DNA of 64,000 nucleotides, from positions 5,828,001-5,892,000 of the forward strand of contig NZ_JAPEMA010000001.1 in the NCBI RefSeq assembly GCF_026343185.1, in the 5' to 3' direction. Source of the DNA: Streptomyces sp. NBC_00091 (GTDB lineage: Bacteria; Actinomycetota; Actinomycetes; Streptomycetales; Streptomycetaceae). Positions within the stretch are counted from its first letter, which is position 1; each line of letters starts with the position of its first letter. A program made the translations under genes and the position numbers. This document shows, one piece after another, positions 17,243 to 27,079 of this stretch. Below the pieces are notes generated by a model. It was not told the origin of the DNA. It searched no databases and saw nothing but the letters and a program-made list of their open reading frames with translations.

Positions 17243-18508
17243 ATGGCAACTCGCGGCGCGCTGAGGCGTACCTGTACCTGGATCGCGGCGCACACCCCCT
17301 GGTCGGCCTGGGCCTGGCGCAACACGGCCTTCAGCGCGGCCGCGATCCCGCCCGCGCTGCCCCTCGTGTGCGCCTTCAGCTTCATGGCCGCGGCCCCCGG
17401 CCACAGCGTCGTGCCGCTGCTGCTCGTCCTCGCGTTCTGCCCGCTGCTGACGGCGCTCCAGCGCAGCCGCTTCTGGTCACTGCTCGACCTGGACGTGCCG
17501 CCCGTCGTGCGCCGGCACCGCTGGACGACCGTACGCGGACTCGTCGAGCGGCTGCGTTCCGAGTCGACCTGGCGCCAGTACGGCTACCACGTCATCGTCA
17601 GCCCGCTCGCCGCCACCGCGGCCGTCCTCCTCGTCCTCACCTGGGTAGGCGGGCTGGCCTCGGCCTCCGTGTACGCCTGGGAGTGGCTGCTCCCCTCGGA
17701 CGGGGGGATCCCCCACTTCGGCTGGACGGCCCAGTACGACCTGATCACCGTGGCCGGAGCGCTGGCACTGCTCGCCGCGCCCTGGATGGCCGCGCTGCTG
17801 ACCAGGCTGGACGCCTTCGCGGCGGCCGCCCTCCTCGGCCCCAACCGGGCCCGCGAACTCGAACGCCGCGTCGAGGACCTCGCCGAGAGCCGGGCCGGGG
17901 TGCTGGACGCCGCCGACCTCGAACGCCGCCGCATCGAACGGGACCTGCACGACGGCGCCCAGCAGCGGCTGGTCTCCCTCGCCATGAACCTCGGCATCGC
18001 CCGCGCCACCCTCCCCGACCTGCCGCCCGAGGCCAAGGCCGTCATAGACGAGGCCCACCGCGAGGCGAAGGAAGCCATCGAGGAACTCAACAACCTGGTA
18101 CGGGGTCTGCACCCGGCCGTACTGGAGGACCGCGGCCTGGACGCCGCGCTCTCCGGGATCGCCGCCCGCGCCCCCCTTCCCGTCGAACTCGCCGTGGACA
18201 TCCCCGCACGGCCCGGCCCCACCGTCGAGGCCGTCGCCTACTTCGTCGTCTCCGAGGCACTGGCCAACGTGGCCAAGCACGCACGGGCGAAACGCTGTTC
18301 GGTGCGGGTCGCCCGGGTCGCGGGCGGCCGCGGGGACCTGCTGCGCGTCATCGTCACCGACGACGGCGTCGGCGGCGCGGACCCGTCCGGCGGCACCGGT
18401 CTGGTGGGCCTGCGCAAGCGCGTAGGGTCCGTGGACGGAACCATTCTGATCAACAGCCCCCTCGGGGGCCCGACCGTCGTCACTGTGGAGCTGCCGTGCG
18501 GGCTGTGA
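17243..18508 (+). CDS. Sensor histidine kinase, NarL-partner type
   Basis: 421 aa. The N-terminal 200 residues carry about four membrane segments. A HisKA_3 dimerisation helix follows with phospho-acceptor His236 in RIERDLHDGAQQRLVSL, then an HATPase domain (SEALANVAKHARA, VTDDGVGGADPSGGTGLVGLRKR). The kinase phosphorylates the downstream NarL-type regulator. There is no clear Shine-Dalgarno; TACCGT at 17231-17236 suggests a leaderless start. The signal is unknown; cell-envelope stress is plausible given the DUF4097 gene in the operon. Confidence 0.92.
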   Translation: MATRGALRRTCTWIAAHTPWSAWAWRNTAFSAAAIPPALPLVCAFSFMAAAPGHSVVPLLLVLAFCPLLTALQRSRFWSLLDLDVPPVVRRHRWTTVRGLVERLRSESTWRQYGYHVIVSPLAATAAVLLVLTWVGGLASASVYAWEWLLPSDGGIPHFGWTAQYDLITVAGALALLAAPWMAALLTRLDAFAAAALLGPNRARELERRVEDLAESRAGVLDAADLERRRIERDLHDGAQQRLVSLAMNLGIARATLPDLPPEAKAVIDEAHREAKEAIEELNNLVRGLHPAVLEDRGLDAALSGIAARAPLPVELAVDIPARPGPTVEAVAYFVVSEALANVAKHARAKRCSVRVARVAGGRGDLLRVIVTDDGVGGADPSGGTGLVGLRKRVGSVDGTILINSPLGGPTVVTVELPCGL

Positions 18509-19152
18509 TCGCCGAGGACTCTGTCCTGCTGCGCATAGGTCTTGTCAAAGTCCTCGAAATGGCCGGATTCGAGGTGGCCGCCGAAACCGGCGACGCCGAA
18601 GGGCTGCTCGCCGCCGTCGAGGAACACGAGCCCGACCTCGCGCTCGTCGACGTCCGGATGCCGCCCGGCTTCACCGACGAGGGCGTCCGGGCCGCCCTGA
18701 TGATCCGCAGCCAGAGCCCCAAGACGGCCGTACTGCTGCTGTCGCAGTACGTGGAGGAGCGCTACGCGGCCGACCTGCTGGCCTCCCCGAGCGGTGCGGG
18801 CATCGGCTACCTGCTCAAGCAGCGCGTCGCCGACGTCGAGGAGTTCGTCGACGCCCTGCGCCGCGTCGCGGCCGGCGGGACCGCCCTCGACCCGCAGGTC
18901 GTGGCCCAGCTCCTGCTGCGCCGCGGCGGCGGCCCCGACCCGCTGGAGCGCCTGACCCCGCGCGAGCGCGACGTACTGGCCCTGATGGCGGAAGGCCGCT
19001 CCAACGCGGGCATCGCGGCCGAACTCGTCGTGAGCGAGAGCGCGGTGGCCAAGCACATCAACAACATCTTCGCCAAGCTCGACCTGCCCCCGGCCGCCGA
19101 GGCCCACCGCCGCGTCCTCGCCGTGCTGCGCTTCCTGGACGGCACCCCGTGA
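18496..19152 (+). CDS. NarL/FixJ-type response regulator
   Basis: 218 aa from the GTG at 18496 (MRAVIAEDS), overlapping the kinase end by 13 bases; a second GTG at 18505 would remove three residues of the first strand. The receiver domain has the acidic pair E7-D8 and phospho-acceptor D52 (LALVDVRMP). A LuxR-type HTH lies at the C-terminus (LTPRERDVLALMAEGRSNAGIA). It is partner of the preceding kinase and probably binds the dyad at 17163-17190. Confidence 0.93.
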   Translation: MRAVIAEDSVLLRIGLVKVLEMAGFEVAAETGDAEGLLAAVEEHEPDLALVDVRMPPGFTDEGVRAALMIRSQSPKTAVLLLSQYVEERYAADLLASPSGAGIGYLLKQRVADVEEFVDALRRVAAGGTALDPQVVAQLLLRRGGGPDPLERLTPRERDVLALMAEGRSNAGIAAELVVSESAVAKHINNIFAKLDLPPAAEAHRRVLAVLRFLDGTP

Positions 19153-19979
19153 CCCGCACCGCCGGTTCCCCCGCCCCCGCCGCGCGCCGCAAGCAGCGCC
19201 TCGCCTGGTACGGCGGCGCGCTGCTCAGCTCCCTCCTCGTGGTGACGGCGACCGCCTGGCAGGTGCGGGCGAACGTCGGCTTCCACACTCGTGCGGTGAG
19301 CGGGGGCAGCGCCGGCCGGGCGGTGACCTCGGTGGAGATCGAGGGCGGCAGGGCGACCGTGACCGTCACCCCGCGCGGCGACCGGGAGGTCGGCTACCGG
19401 GCGGAGATGAACTGGTCGTTCAAGGCTCCGGCCATCGAGGAGAGCTGGCTCGGCGACACCCTGAAGCTGACCCCGCGCTGCCCCGGCGACTCCGTCGGGC
19501 TGGCCGACGGGGCCGGCTGCTCCGTGCGGCTCGCGGTGACCGTGCCCGCCGGCATCCCGGTGAAGGTGACGGGGACCTCGGGCGACGTGTCGGTCAGCGG
19601 CCTGGAGGGGACGGTCGACGCCGACGTGGAGTCCGGCGCCCTGACCCTGACCGGCCTGCGCGGGGCCCTGCGGGCGCGCGCCGGGTCGGGCGAACTGCGC
19701 GCCACGGCCCTGGCCTCCCCGCAGGCGGACATCCGGGCCGGAACCGGCCGGGCGGAAGCCCGCTTCCTGGTCCCGCCGCAGGAGGTCACCGCGCGCGTCG
19801 GCGCCGGCCGTCTGGACCTCGTCCTTCCCCCCGAGTCCCGCTACCGCGTCACCAGCCGGGCCGGCGTGGGCCGGTGCGAGGTGGCGGACGCCCTGCGCGA
19901 CCCCTCCGCCACCGGCACCCTGGACATCTCGGCGGAGTCCGGCCACGCAACGGCCGGCTACCGGCCCGGCGGCCCCTGA
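19149..19979 (+). CDS. DUF4097-type beta-repeat membrane protein
   Basis: 276 aa, starting with a GTG in a GTGA overlap with the regulator stop. One N-terminal membrane segment (about 20-40) anchors an outside domain of short repeating Gly/Val/Thr strands (VKVTGTSGDVSVSGLEG, DADVESGALTLTGLRG), typical of DUF4097/adhesin-like beta-helices. Such proteins often accompany LiaRS-like two-component systems, as LiaF-like modulators or outputs. Its role as a kinase modulator is inference. Confidence 0.78.
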   Translation: MTRTAGSPAPAARRKQRLAWYGGALLSSLLVVTATAWQVRANVGFHTRAVSGGSAGRAVTSVEIEGGRATVTVTPRGDREVGYRAEMNWSFKAPAIEESWLGDTLKLTPRCPGDSVGLADGAGCSVRLAVTVPAGIPVKVTGTSGDVSVSGLEGTVDADVESGALTLTGLRGALRARAGSGELRATALASPQADIRAGTGRAEARFLVPPQEVTARVGAGRLDLVLPPESRYRVTSRAGVGRCEVADALRDPSATGTLDISAESGHATAGYRPGGP

Positions 19980-19983
19980 CCGG

Positions 19984-20724
19984 TCAGACGATGTGGCGGC
20001 CGCCGTCGACCGTGAGCACGTCCCCGGTCGTGTAGGCGGCGTTCACGAGGTACAGGGTCGCCTCCGCGACGTCCTCCGGCGTGCCCACCCGGCGCAGCGG
20101 GGTGTTGTCAGTGATCCACTCGCGGGAGCTCTCCCAGACCTCCTCCGCCCCGTCGTACCAGGGCGTGTCGATCAGCCCGGGCGCCACCGCGTTGACGCGG
20201 ACCGAGGGTCCCAGCTGGGAGGCGAGCAGCCGGGTCATGTGGTTGACCGCGGCCTTGCTCACGGCGTACGGGATGGAGCTGCCGAGGGCCCGGGTGGCCG
20301 ACACCGACGAGACGTTGACGATGGAGCCCGCCCCGGACTCCCGCAGGTGCGGGACGGCCGCGGTGATCATCTGCCAGGCCCCGACCACGTTGACGTCGAA
20401 GATCTCCCGCCAGGCCCCGGCGTCCGCGGCCTCGAGGTCGTCGAGCGGGATGAAGCGGGTCACACCGGCGTTGTTGACGAGGATGTCGAGCCGTCCGTAG
20501 GTGTCGATCGCCGTCCGGACGATCCGCCGCGCGTCCTCGGGGTCGGAGACGTCGCCCTGGACGTACACGGCTTCGGGGAGGCCGGCGGCGAGCTCCTTCC
20601 CGGCCTGTGCGCTGCGGGCCGAGTTGACGACCACCCGGATCCCCTCGTCGGCCAGCCGCTGCGCGATGGAAGCGCCGATGCCCGAAGAAGAGCCGGTGAC
20701 CAGGGCGACGCGGGACTCGCTCAT
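19984..20724 (-). CDS. SDR-family oxidoreductase
   Basis: 246 aa from the second of two adjacent ATGs (20724), five bases after GGAGG. Classical short-chain dehydrogenase: cofactor motif TGSSSGIG (about residues 9-16), NNAG, catalytic Ser (IVNVSSVSA), Tyr-x3-Lys (YAVSK), and a C-terminal LTVDGG. It uses NAD(P)H to interconvert an alcohol and a ketone; the substrate is not evident. It converges on the DUF4097 gene with a 4-base gap. Confidence 0.93.
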   Translation of the reverse strand: MSESRVALVTGSSSGIGASIAQRLADEGIRVVVNSARSAQAGKELAAGLPEAVYVQGDVSDPEDARRIVRTAIDTYGRLDILVNNAGVTRFIPLDDLEAADAGAWREIFDVNVVGAWQMITAAVPHLRESGAGSIVNVSSVSATRALGSSIPYAVSKAAVNHMTRLLASQLGPSVRVNAVAPGLIDTPWYDGAEEVWESSREWITDNTPLRRVGTPEDVAEATLYLVNAAYTTGDVLTVDGGRHIV

Positions 20725-20800
20725 CATTTCCTCCTGCTGAAGGGCTGGGTTGCCGGACTGAACCGACCCCAACCTATCGCATGTTGGAAATTGCTTTCCG

Positions 20801-21316
20801 CTATGCGGATCTCCGCTGGAGCAGGCCCCGTACGTAGGCGGCCTGGCCCGCGTGCTGGAGGTCGTCCGCCAGGACGCTGACGAGGCGCACCCCCAGGGTG
20901 ACCGGCGGGTCCCAGCGTTCGTCGACGATCCGCTCGAGGTCGGCGGCGGCCAGGCCCCGCACGAAGCGCAGGCTCTGTTCGTGCACCGCGTCGAAGTAGC
21001 CGAGCAGCAGCTCGGCCGAGTCGGCGCGGACCTCCGCGACCTGCCGGGCGGTGTGCCCGTAGCCGGTGTCCGCGGCGGGCAGCCGCAGGTCGAAGCGGTC
21101 GGCCCAGCCGCCGGCCCGCCACACCTGCGCCAGCCCGGCGGCGTCGGCCACGTGGTCGTCCTGAATCCGGGTCAGATGCCAGACCAGCCAGGCGATCGAG
21201 TTCGCCTCCGGGTCGGGCCGGGTGTTCAGCTCCTCGGCCGGGAGCCCCTCGACTGCCTCGTGGACCACCTCCCGGATGCGTCCGAAGCCGTCCGCCAGTA
21301 CTTCTGTGGCCTTCAT
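20801..21316 (-). CDS. DinB/DUF664-like protein
   Basis: 171 aa, four-helix DinB superfamily. The metal-binding histidines are visible in WLVWHLTRIQDDHVAD and in DDLQHAGQAAYVRGL. In actinobacteria many such proteins are mycothiol-dependent transferases that conjugate or detoxify electrophiles. The neighbouring SDR is 77 bases downstream in the same direction, so the two may be co-transcribed. Confidence 0.82.
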   Translation of the reverse strand: MKATEVLADGFGRIREVVHEAVEGLPAEELNTRPDPEANSIAWLVWHLTRIQDDHVADAAGLAQVWRAGGWADRFDLRLPAADTGYGHTARQVAEVRADSAELLLGYFDAVHEQSLRFVRGLAAADLERIVDERWDPPVTLGVRLVSVLADDLQHAGQAAYVRGLLQRRSA

Positions 21317-21394
21317 GTGCCGTCCCCAGCCATGTTTGTAGAGAGCTTCCGTAGGGAGCTCCGTGGAGAGCTGCTGCCGGGACCACCATGCAAG

Positions 21395-21416
21395 GCCCCG
21401 CCCGGTGGGGCGGGGC
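21395..21416 (-). terminator. GC-rich hairpin after the 21.4-kb surface-protein gene
   Basis: A nine-bp stem (GCCCCGCCC / GGGCGGGGC) with a GGTG loop, 17 bases beyond the stop of the gene at 21433. Confidence 0.55.
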
Positions 21417-21432
21417 GACACTCCGGACCCGG

Positions 21433-22071
21433 TCAGCGGCGGGAGCGGCGCAGGAAGATCCCGGCGGCCGCGCCGGCGAGGGCGATCCCGGCCACCCCGG
21501 CGGTGGTCCACCATCCGCTGGCGTCGCCGTCCGCGGCCGGTTCCGCCGGAACGGAAGGCGTGGCGGGGGCGGCGGGGGAGGCAGGGGTGGAGGAGGGGGC
21601 GGACGGGGAGGGCGAGGCGGGCGGTGCGGCCGGGGAGGCCGGGGCGGAGGCCGGGGCCGACGGGGCCGGGTCCACCACCGGTACGGAGACCTCCTGGTGC
21701 GTGTGCCCGAGCGAGGGGAAGCCCGCGTCGATGGTCACCGTCCAGGTGCCGGGCGGCAGTGCCTCGGCCGTGGTCCACCCGGCGGCCTTGCCGGGGTCGC
21801 GCACCAGCCGCCACGGGCCCGCCGTACGGGTCTTGTCGGCGCTGACGGCGTTCACGGTCGCGGCCACGGCCTCCTCGACGGCGTCCCCGTCGTTCTCCCA
21901 GGTGACGTCGGCGGTGACACGGCCGTCGCGCTGGCCGGTGATGGCCACCTTCAGGGTGTCGCCGTGGGCACGGGCGGGACCGGCCAGGGCGACGCTCTGG
22001 GCGAGGCACAGCAGGGGGAGGGCGAGTACGGCGAAGGCCAGGGCGGCGAGGTTCGGGAGGGGTCGGCGCAT
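21433..22071 (-). CDS. Surface protein with signal peptide and C-terminal TM
   Basis: 212 aa from the ATG at 22071 (a GTG at 22077 is also possible). A signal peptide (LAALAFAVLALPLLCLAQSVALA) leads into a roughly 100-residue beta-rich domain beginning after AHGDTLKV. A linker of about 45 Pro/Ala/Ser residues and a single TM helix with an RRSRR tail follow. The domain looks like the DUF-type extracellular beta domains of copper-resistance-like proteins, but no metal ligands are obvious. It is probably membrane-anchored outside. It follows the protease gene in the same direction, with a hairpin between them. Confidence 0.7.
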   Translation of the reverse strand: MRRPLPNLAALAFAVLALPLLCLAQSVALAGPARAHGDTLKVAITGQRDGRVTADVTWENDGDAVEEAVAATVNAVSADKTRTAGPWRLVRDPGKAAGWTTAEALPPGTWTVTIDAGFPSLGHTHQEVSVPVVDPAPSAPASAPASPAAPPASPSPSAPSSTPASPAAPATPSVPAEPAADGDASGWWTTAGVAGIALAGAAAGIFLRRSRR

Positions 22072-22136
22072 CGGCACGTTGCTCCAGGTGAGGGAGGGGA
22101 GGCGCGGGAGGGGTGGTGCGGGAGGGAAAGCCGAAG

Positions 22137-22170
22137 GGCGGGCGGCCGTAGGGGAGTACGGCCGCCCGCC
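22137..22170 (-). terminator. Hairpin after the metalloprotease gene
   Basis: Perfect 14-bp stem (22137-22150 with 22157-22170), loop GGGGAG, 16 bases past the protease stop. Confidence 0.75.
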
Positions 22171-22185
22171 GGATCGGGGAATCGG

Positions 22186-24255
22186 TCAGCCGGCCTTGCG
22201 GGCCGTCCAGACCTGCGCCGGACGGCCGTCCGCGCGCTGGAGTTCGAGCAGCCAGGTCCCGTAGTAGGGCCGGTTGCTCACCGTGAGGGCGTGGCCGCCG
22301 CTCGGGTCGGTGATGGTCACCGCACCGTCGCGGGAGGTCATCCGCCACTGCTGGGCGGCGGAGTTCCCGCAGGGCTGCTGCGCGACCCACATGCCCGCGG
22401 CCGGCGCGCCGCCGGGCTGGAGGCACTTGCCGGACGCAGCGGAGCGGATCCGTACGAGCCCGCTGCCCGCGTCGTCGAAGTACCACTGCTGCTGCGCGTA
22501 GCCGTTGGTCCGTCCGGCGACGAGCACGGTCCCGTCGGCGGTGCGGCCGCCCCACAGCTCGGCGGCCGTGCCGCTGCTGCCGTTGCCGAGCACGTAGCGG
22601 GTGCCCGGGGTGGTGGCGCCGCCGCCGGTGTCGGTCGTACGGAAGGACGCGGCCTTGCCGGGGCCGCTGTCACGGCCGGAGCCGTCGCGGACCGACACGG
22701 CGGCCGTGTACGCGGTACCGGGCTTGAGGTTGTAGACGCGCAGGGAGGTGGACTGGACCCAGGTCAGGTGCTTTCCGTTCAGCAGGACCTGGTACCAGGC
22801 GGCGCCCTCGGCCTTGGGCCAGCTCAGCACCACCGAGTCCGACTGGATCTGACCGGCCGTCACCGCGGGGGCGCCCGAGGGCTTCTTGGTGGGGGACGGG
22901 CTCGGCTTCGCCGTCGGGGACGGGCTCGGGTTCGGGTCGGGGGTGGTGCCGCCACCGCCGCCGGAACGCATCAGGAACTGGTTGTCGGCGATGTTCCAGT
23001 GGGTGGCGAGGTAGCTGCCGGCCTTCGGACTGGTGTGGAAGTAGTCGTCGTGGTTGCAGTCCAGGATGTTCTCGGCGGCCTGGTTGTGGCACACGTCGCG
23101 CATCTTCGGGTAGTACGGGGTGTCCGAGTAGCACATGACGTCGAACTCGTCCGTGCAGTGCGCGCCCCGGCTGGTGTTGGGGGCGCTGTTGTTGACCGCG
23201 CCGAGGTTGTGGCCGAGTTCGTGCGCGGCGGTGTGGCCGCCCCAGCAGCCCGAGTCCGTACGCCCGTAGGAGGGGCCGAAGTTGCTCAGGTTGTTCTGGC
23301 CGGGCCGCTCGTCGCCGTTGAAGGTGCCGATGCCGCAGTAGACCTGGGTGTCCGCGAAGATCATGTACTTGCGGTCGCGGCGGTCGAGGCCCTTGCCGGC
23401 GAGTGCGGCGTTGGTGGCGCTGAACTCCGACAGCGCGGAGTCCGGGAGTTCGATGTTGAGCACCGAGGGGGTGCAGTCGGCTGCCGTCACGTAGCGGATG
23501 TGCCGGACACCGCCCGTCTCCTTGGCGCTCGCCGAGTAGATGAGGTCGGCGTCGGCCGCCCACTTGCGGAAGGAGGCCACGTACTCGGCGTACCGGTCGC
23601 GGCCGGGGCCGTGTGCGTACACGACCTGGACGCGGTTGCCGGTGGTGCCGTCGCCCTCGCACTGCACGGTCTGGCCGGCCGGCCCGGCGGCGACCGCCTG
23701 GCTGCCGGAGGCCGGCGGGGCCGGGGCGGCCGCGCTCGCGGCGCTGCGGGCGTCGGCGGCGGGCGCGTCCTGAGGACGCCCGCCGCCTTCCGTGGCGGCC
23801 GGGTCGGCGTCGGCGGGGGAGGCGGGGTCGGCCGCGGGGGCCTTCGTACGGACCACGGGCTCGACGTCCCGCTTGATGTCCACGCCCCCGGGGGGAGCGT
23901 CGGGGCCGTGGGTGCAGTGCCCGGCCTCCGTGCGGTAGACGCCGACGCAACGGTCGCCCTTGGGCGCCGTCTTGAGCCCGTCGTAGACCATGCCGCGGGT
24001 GTTCTCGTTCGCCGGCGTGCTCGCGAGCGGGGCCGGTTCCGCGTCCCGGGCCGGTGCGGCGGCCGGTTCGGCGGGGGCGGCGGGCGCTCCGGCCAGTGCG
24101 GGTGTGGTCGCCTCCGCGTCGCCGCCGAGTCCGGAGTAGGCGATGCCTCCCGCGAGTACCGCCGCCGAGGCCACGGCGGCGGTGAGGAGTATCAGCTTGC
24201 GGGGTTTGCGCCGGTGGCCGGGTTTCCGGCGCCGGCCGCTGGATCGTGCTGTCAT
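22186..24255 (-). CDS. Secreted metzincin-like protease with FN3 and ricin domains
   Basis: 689 aa from the ATG at 24255, 5 bases after GAGG. A basic N-terminus and one hydrophobic helix (about 21-42) act as a signal or anchor. An Ala/Pro-rich propeptide-like part runs to about 195. The zinc site HELGH is at 345-349, then Gly352 and Asn355, and a Met-turn at Met374 (DVMCYSD). So the metzincin pattern is HExxHxxGxxN, with Asn where His or Asp is usual; His in GAHC (about 366) could substitute. A Pro/Ser/Lys linker, a fibronectin III domain (about 455-545) and a ricin-B lectin domain (about 560-689) follow. It is probably a secreted protease with a sugar- or polymer-binding tail. Confidence 0.88.
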   Translation of the reverse strand: MTARSSGRRRKPGHRRKPRKLILLTAAVASAAVLAGGIAYSGLGGDAEATTPALAGAPAAPAEPAAAPARDAEPAPLASTPANENTRGMVYDGLKTAPKGDRCVGVYRTEAGHCTHGPDAPPGGVDIKRDVEPVVRTKAPAADPASPADADPAATEGGGRPQDAPAADARSAASAAAPAPPASGSQAVAAGPAGQTVQCEGDGTTGNRVQVVYAHGPGRDRYAEYVASFRKWAADADLIYSASAKETGGVRHIRYVTAADCTPSVLNIELPDSALSEFSATNAALAGKGLDRRDRKYMIFADTQVYCGIGTFNGDERPGQNNLSNFGPSYGRTDSGCWGGHTAAHELGHNLGAVNNSAPNTSRGAHCTDEFDVMCYSDTPYYPKMRDVCHNQAAENILDCNHDDYFHTSPKAGSYLATHWNIADNQFLMRSGGGGGTTPDPNPSPSPTAKPSPSPTKKPSGAPAVTAGQIQSDSVVLSWPKAEGAAWYQVLLNGKHLTWVQSTSLRVYNLKPGTAYTAAVSVRDGSGRDSGPGKAASFRTTDTGGGATTPGTRYVLGNGSSGTAAELWGGRTADGTVLVAGRTNGYAQQQWYFDDAGSGLVRIRSAASGKCLQPGGAPAAGMWVAQQPCGNSAAQQWRMTSRDGAVTITDPSGGHALTVSNRPYYGTWLLELQRADGRPAQVWTARKAG

Positions 24256-24637
24256 GCGCACCTCAAGTCCTGGTCAGGAGAGTGGGTGCGCGGAAGCTTG
24301 CCAGATGGGCGCCTCGGAGGATTCGGACAAACGGGAGCCCGGCCCGAGAAATCTATCCGTTACCTTGTGGCTTGATTTGATGAACTGTCAACTTGCTTAA
24401 AAACAAGGGGAGTTACGCGCGTCGACCGGGAAAGGTCCAGGCCTTTTCCAAGATCTCGTTATCAAATCGAGATATGAGGTGGAACCTTGTTGACGGGAAT
24501 TCAGTCAGGTATTCATTCAAAAACTACCTGCCGAATTCCCCCCGTTACGAGCCGTGAAGCGGGAGGCGACGGAGCGCGTGTCCGTGGGTGCCCAGGCCGC
24601 CCGGTGGGTGCGGCGCCGGCTTGGGCACCCGTACGGA
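24256..24637. promoter_or_regulatory. AT-rich spacer with two inverted repeats
   Basis: This 382-bp gap is strikingly AT-rich at 24340-24540. It holds ATCTCG/CGAGAT around a 9-base loop (24453-24473) and a larger inverted repeat at 24495-24540. In the latter GGGAATTC-AGT-CAGGTA pairs with TACCTG-CC-GAATTCCC around a 13-base loop. No credible ORF was found. The part near 24260-24400 should contain the protease promoter. The rest separates it from the pigment cluster end. Confidence 0.6.
24586..24630 (-). terminator. Hairpin at the 3' end of the pigment cluster
   Basis: GGGTGCCCA pairs with TGGGCACCC and the stem extends through a G-T pair to 14 bp (24586-24599 with 24617-24630). It lies 8 bases past the last whiE gene. 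Confidence 0.65.
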
Positions 24638-24970
24638 CTACCGGGCGGAGTCCCGCTCCCAGAGGTAGAACCGCTGGGCCATCGCGTCCTTCGGGCTCCG
24701 CCAGGTCTTCGGGTCGTGCGGGCTGACGAAGGCCGAGAGCCGCTCGCTCAGGTCCTGGAACTCCGGGTGCCCGGTGACCCTGGCGATGGCCGGACCGGGA
24801 TCCGCGTCGGCCTCGATCAGGTGCATGTACACGTCCCCGAACTGGAAGAGACTGCGGCGGCTGACCCCGACCAGGTGGGGCAGCTCACCCGCGTCCGAGG
24901 CCGCGAACAGGCCGGCGATGTCGGGCGCCGAACCGGGTGCCATACGGGCCACGATGAGGGCTTGGTGCAT
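24638..24970 (-). CDS. whiE VII: TcmI-type polyketide cyclase (WhiE VII-like)
   Basis: 110 aa, the standard length of TcmI-type cyclases (small ferredoxin-like barrel). It begins MHQALIVARMAPGSAPDIAG and contains the family pattern FQFGDVYMHLIEAD and RFYLWE near the end. It closes later rings of the aromatic polyketide after the first cyclisation. It is the last gene of the minus-strand spore-pigment operon, 38 bases after the aromatase/cyclase. A terminator hairpin follows immediately. Confidence 0.88.
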   Translation of the reverse strand: MHQALIVARMAPGSAPDIAGLFAASDAGELPHLVGVSRRSLFQFGDVYMHLIEADADPGPAIARVTGHPEFQDLSERLSAFVSPHDPKTWRSPKDAMAQRFYLWERDSAR

Positions 24971-25008
24971 CGGGAGGTTGCCTTTCGACTCGGGAGGGCG
25001 GGGGAGCC

Positions 25009-25744
<736 letters not shown>

Positions 25745-25825
25745 GGTGCCTTCTCTCTTTCCTGCTTCCGGGGACCGGACCGGGCCGTGGCCCGCGCCCG
25801 GCCCTGAGATGCGGGGTACCGATCC

Positions 25826-27079
25826 CTACGCGCCGGGTTCGGGCCCTTTGCGGAGGACGAGTGCCGCGTTCGACCCCATCCGGCCCCGGCTCAGGACGAG
25901 CGCGGTGCGCAGGGGGGCGACGCGGGCGCTGCCGGTGACCACGTCGAGGTCGTGGCAGACGTCGAAGACGTTCGGGGTGGGCGGTACGACGCCGTGCTCC
26001 AGCGCCAGGACGGCGGCGGCCGCGTCGAGGGTGCCGGCCGCGCAGTACGCCCGCCCGATACCGGTCTTGGGCGCGGTGACGGGCACCTTCGCGCCGTGCC
26101 CGCCGAGCGCCTCCCGGATCGCCCGGGCCTCCGCCGCGTCCGCCTCGGGCGTGCCCAGGGCGTCGGCGAAGACCACGTCCACCTCCTCGGGAGCCAGACC
26201 GGCCTCCCGCAGCGCGCCGCGGATGGCGTGGGCCAGGCCGTCCCCGGACTCCTCCGCCCGCCCGGGCCCGGTGAAGGTGGCGGCGTGGCCGGCCAGCAGG
26301 GCCCGCACCGGCGCGCCCCGCCGCACGGCCGCCGCCGCGTCCTCGACGGTGAACATCGCGCCGCCCTCCGCCGGGACGAACCCGCAGGCCTTCGCCGTGA
26401 ACGGCCGGTAGGCGCGCTCCGGGTCCTCCGCGGTGCTGAGCCCCTCGTAACCCAGCTGGCAGACCACGGAGTACGGCGCGAGCGGTGCCTCCGTCGCGCC
26501 GACCAGCATCGCCCGGCTGCCCTGGCGGATCGCCCGGGCGGCGTGCGCGAAGGCGTCCAGCCCGCCCGCCTCGTCGCTCGCCACCACCCCGCACGGGCCC
26601 TTGAACCCGCGCCGGATGGAGATCTGGCCGGTGCTGGCCGCGTAGAACCAGGCGATCGACTGGTACGGGCCGACGTAGCGGGGGCCCTGCCCCCACAGCC
26701 GCTGCAGCTCGCGCTGCCCGAACTCGCCGCCGCCCGAGCCGGCCGCCGTGACGACGCCCACCGCGTACGGGTCGTCCTCGTAGTCGGCCCGGCCCAGCCG
26801 GGCGTGCTCCAGCGCGAGGTCGGCCGCGGCCAGCGCGTAGTGGCTGAAGCGGTCGGTCTGGACGAGGAAGCGGTCCTCGACCAGCGCCCCGGGGTCGAAG
26901 CCCCGTACCTCACCCGCGACCCGTACCGGAAGGTGCTCGCACCCCTGCCGGGTCACCCGGTCCAGGACGCTGTCGCCCGCCTGGGTCGCCTTCCAGAAGG
27001 CGTCGGCGCCGATCCCGTTGGGCGCGACGACCCCGATGCCCGTGACGGCCACCGTCTTGCCGGCAGTACCGCTGCTCAC
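25826..27079 (-). CDS. whiE IV: KS-beta / chain length factor (WhiE IV-like)
   Basis: 417 aa from a GTG in a GTGA overlap with the KS-alpha stop. Ketosynthase fold, but the catalytic cysteine position is Glu170 ([13 protein letters not shown]), aligned exactly with Cys170 of KS-alpha. Most antibiotic chain length factors have Gln there; Glu is, to my recollection, seen in spore-pigment types. It pairs with KS-alpha and sets the chain length (a long, dodecaketide-range product in known whiE systems). Confidence 0.95.
   Translation of the reverse strand: MSSGTAGKTVAVTGIGVVAPNGIGADAFWKATQAGDSVLDRVTRQGCEHLPVRVAGEVRGFDPGALVEDRFLVQTDRFSHYALAAADLALEHARLGRADYEDDPYAVGVVTAAGSGGGEFGQRELQRLWGQGPRYVGPYQSIAWFYAASTGQISIRRGFKGPCGVVASDEAGGLDAFAHAARAIRQGSRAMLVGATEAPLAPYSVVCQLGYEGLSTAEDPERAYRPFTAKACGFVPAEGGAMFTVEDAAAAVRRGAPVRALLAGHAATFTGPGRAEESGDGLAHAIRGALREAGLAPEEVDVVFADALGTPEADAAEARAIREALGGHGAKVPVTAPKTGIGRAYCAAGTLDAAAAVLALEHGVVPPTPNVFDVCHDLDVVTGSARVAPLRTALVLSRGRMGSNAALVLRKGPEPGA

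Noticed and set aside
21388..24375. 995-aa plus-strand open frame
   Set aside because: Opposite the metalloprotease and the surface protein; low-complexity Gly/Val/Arg composition.
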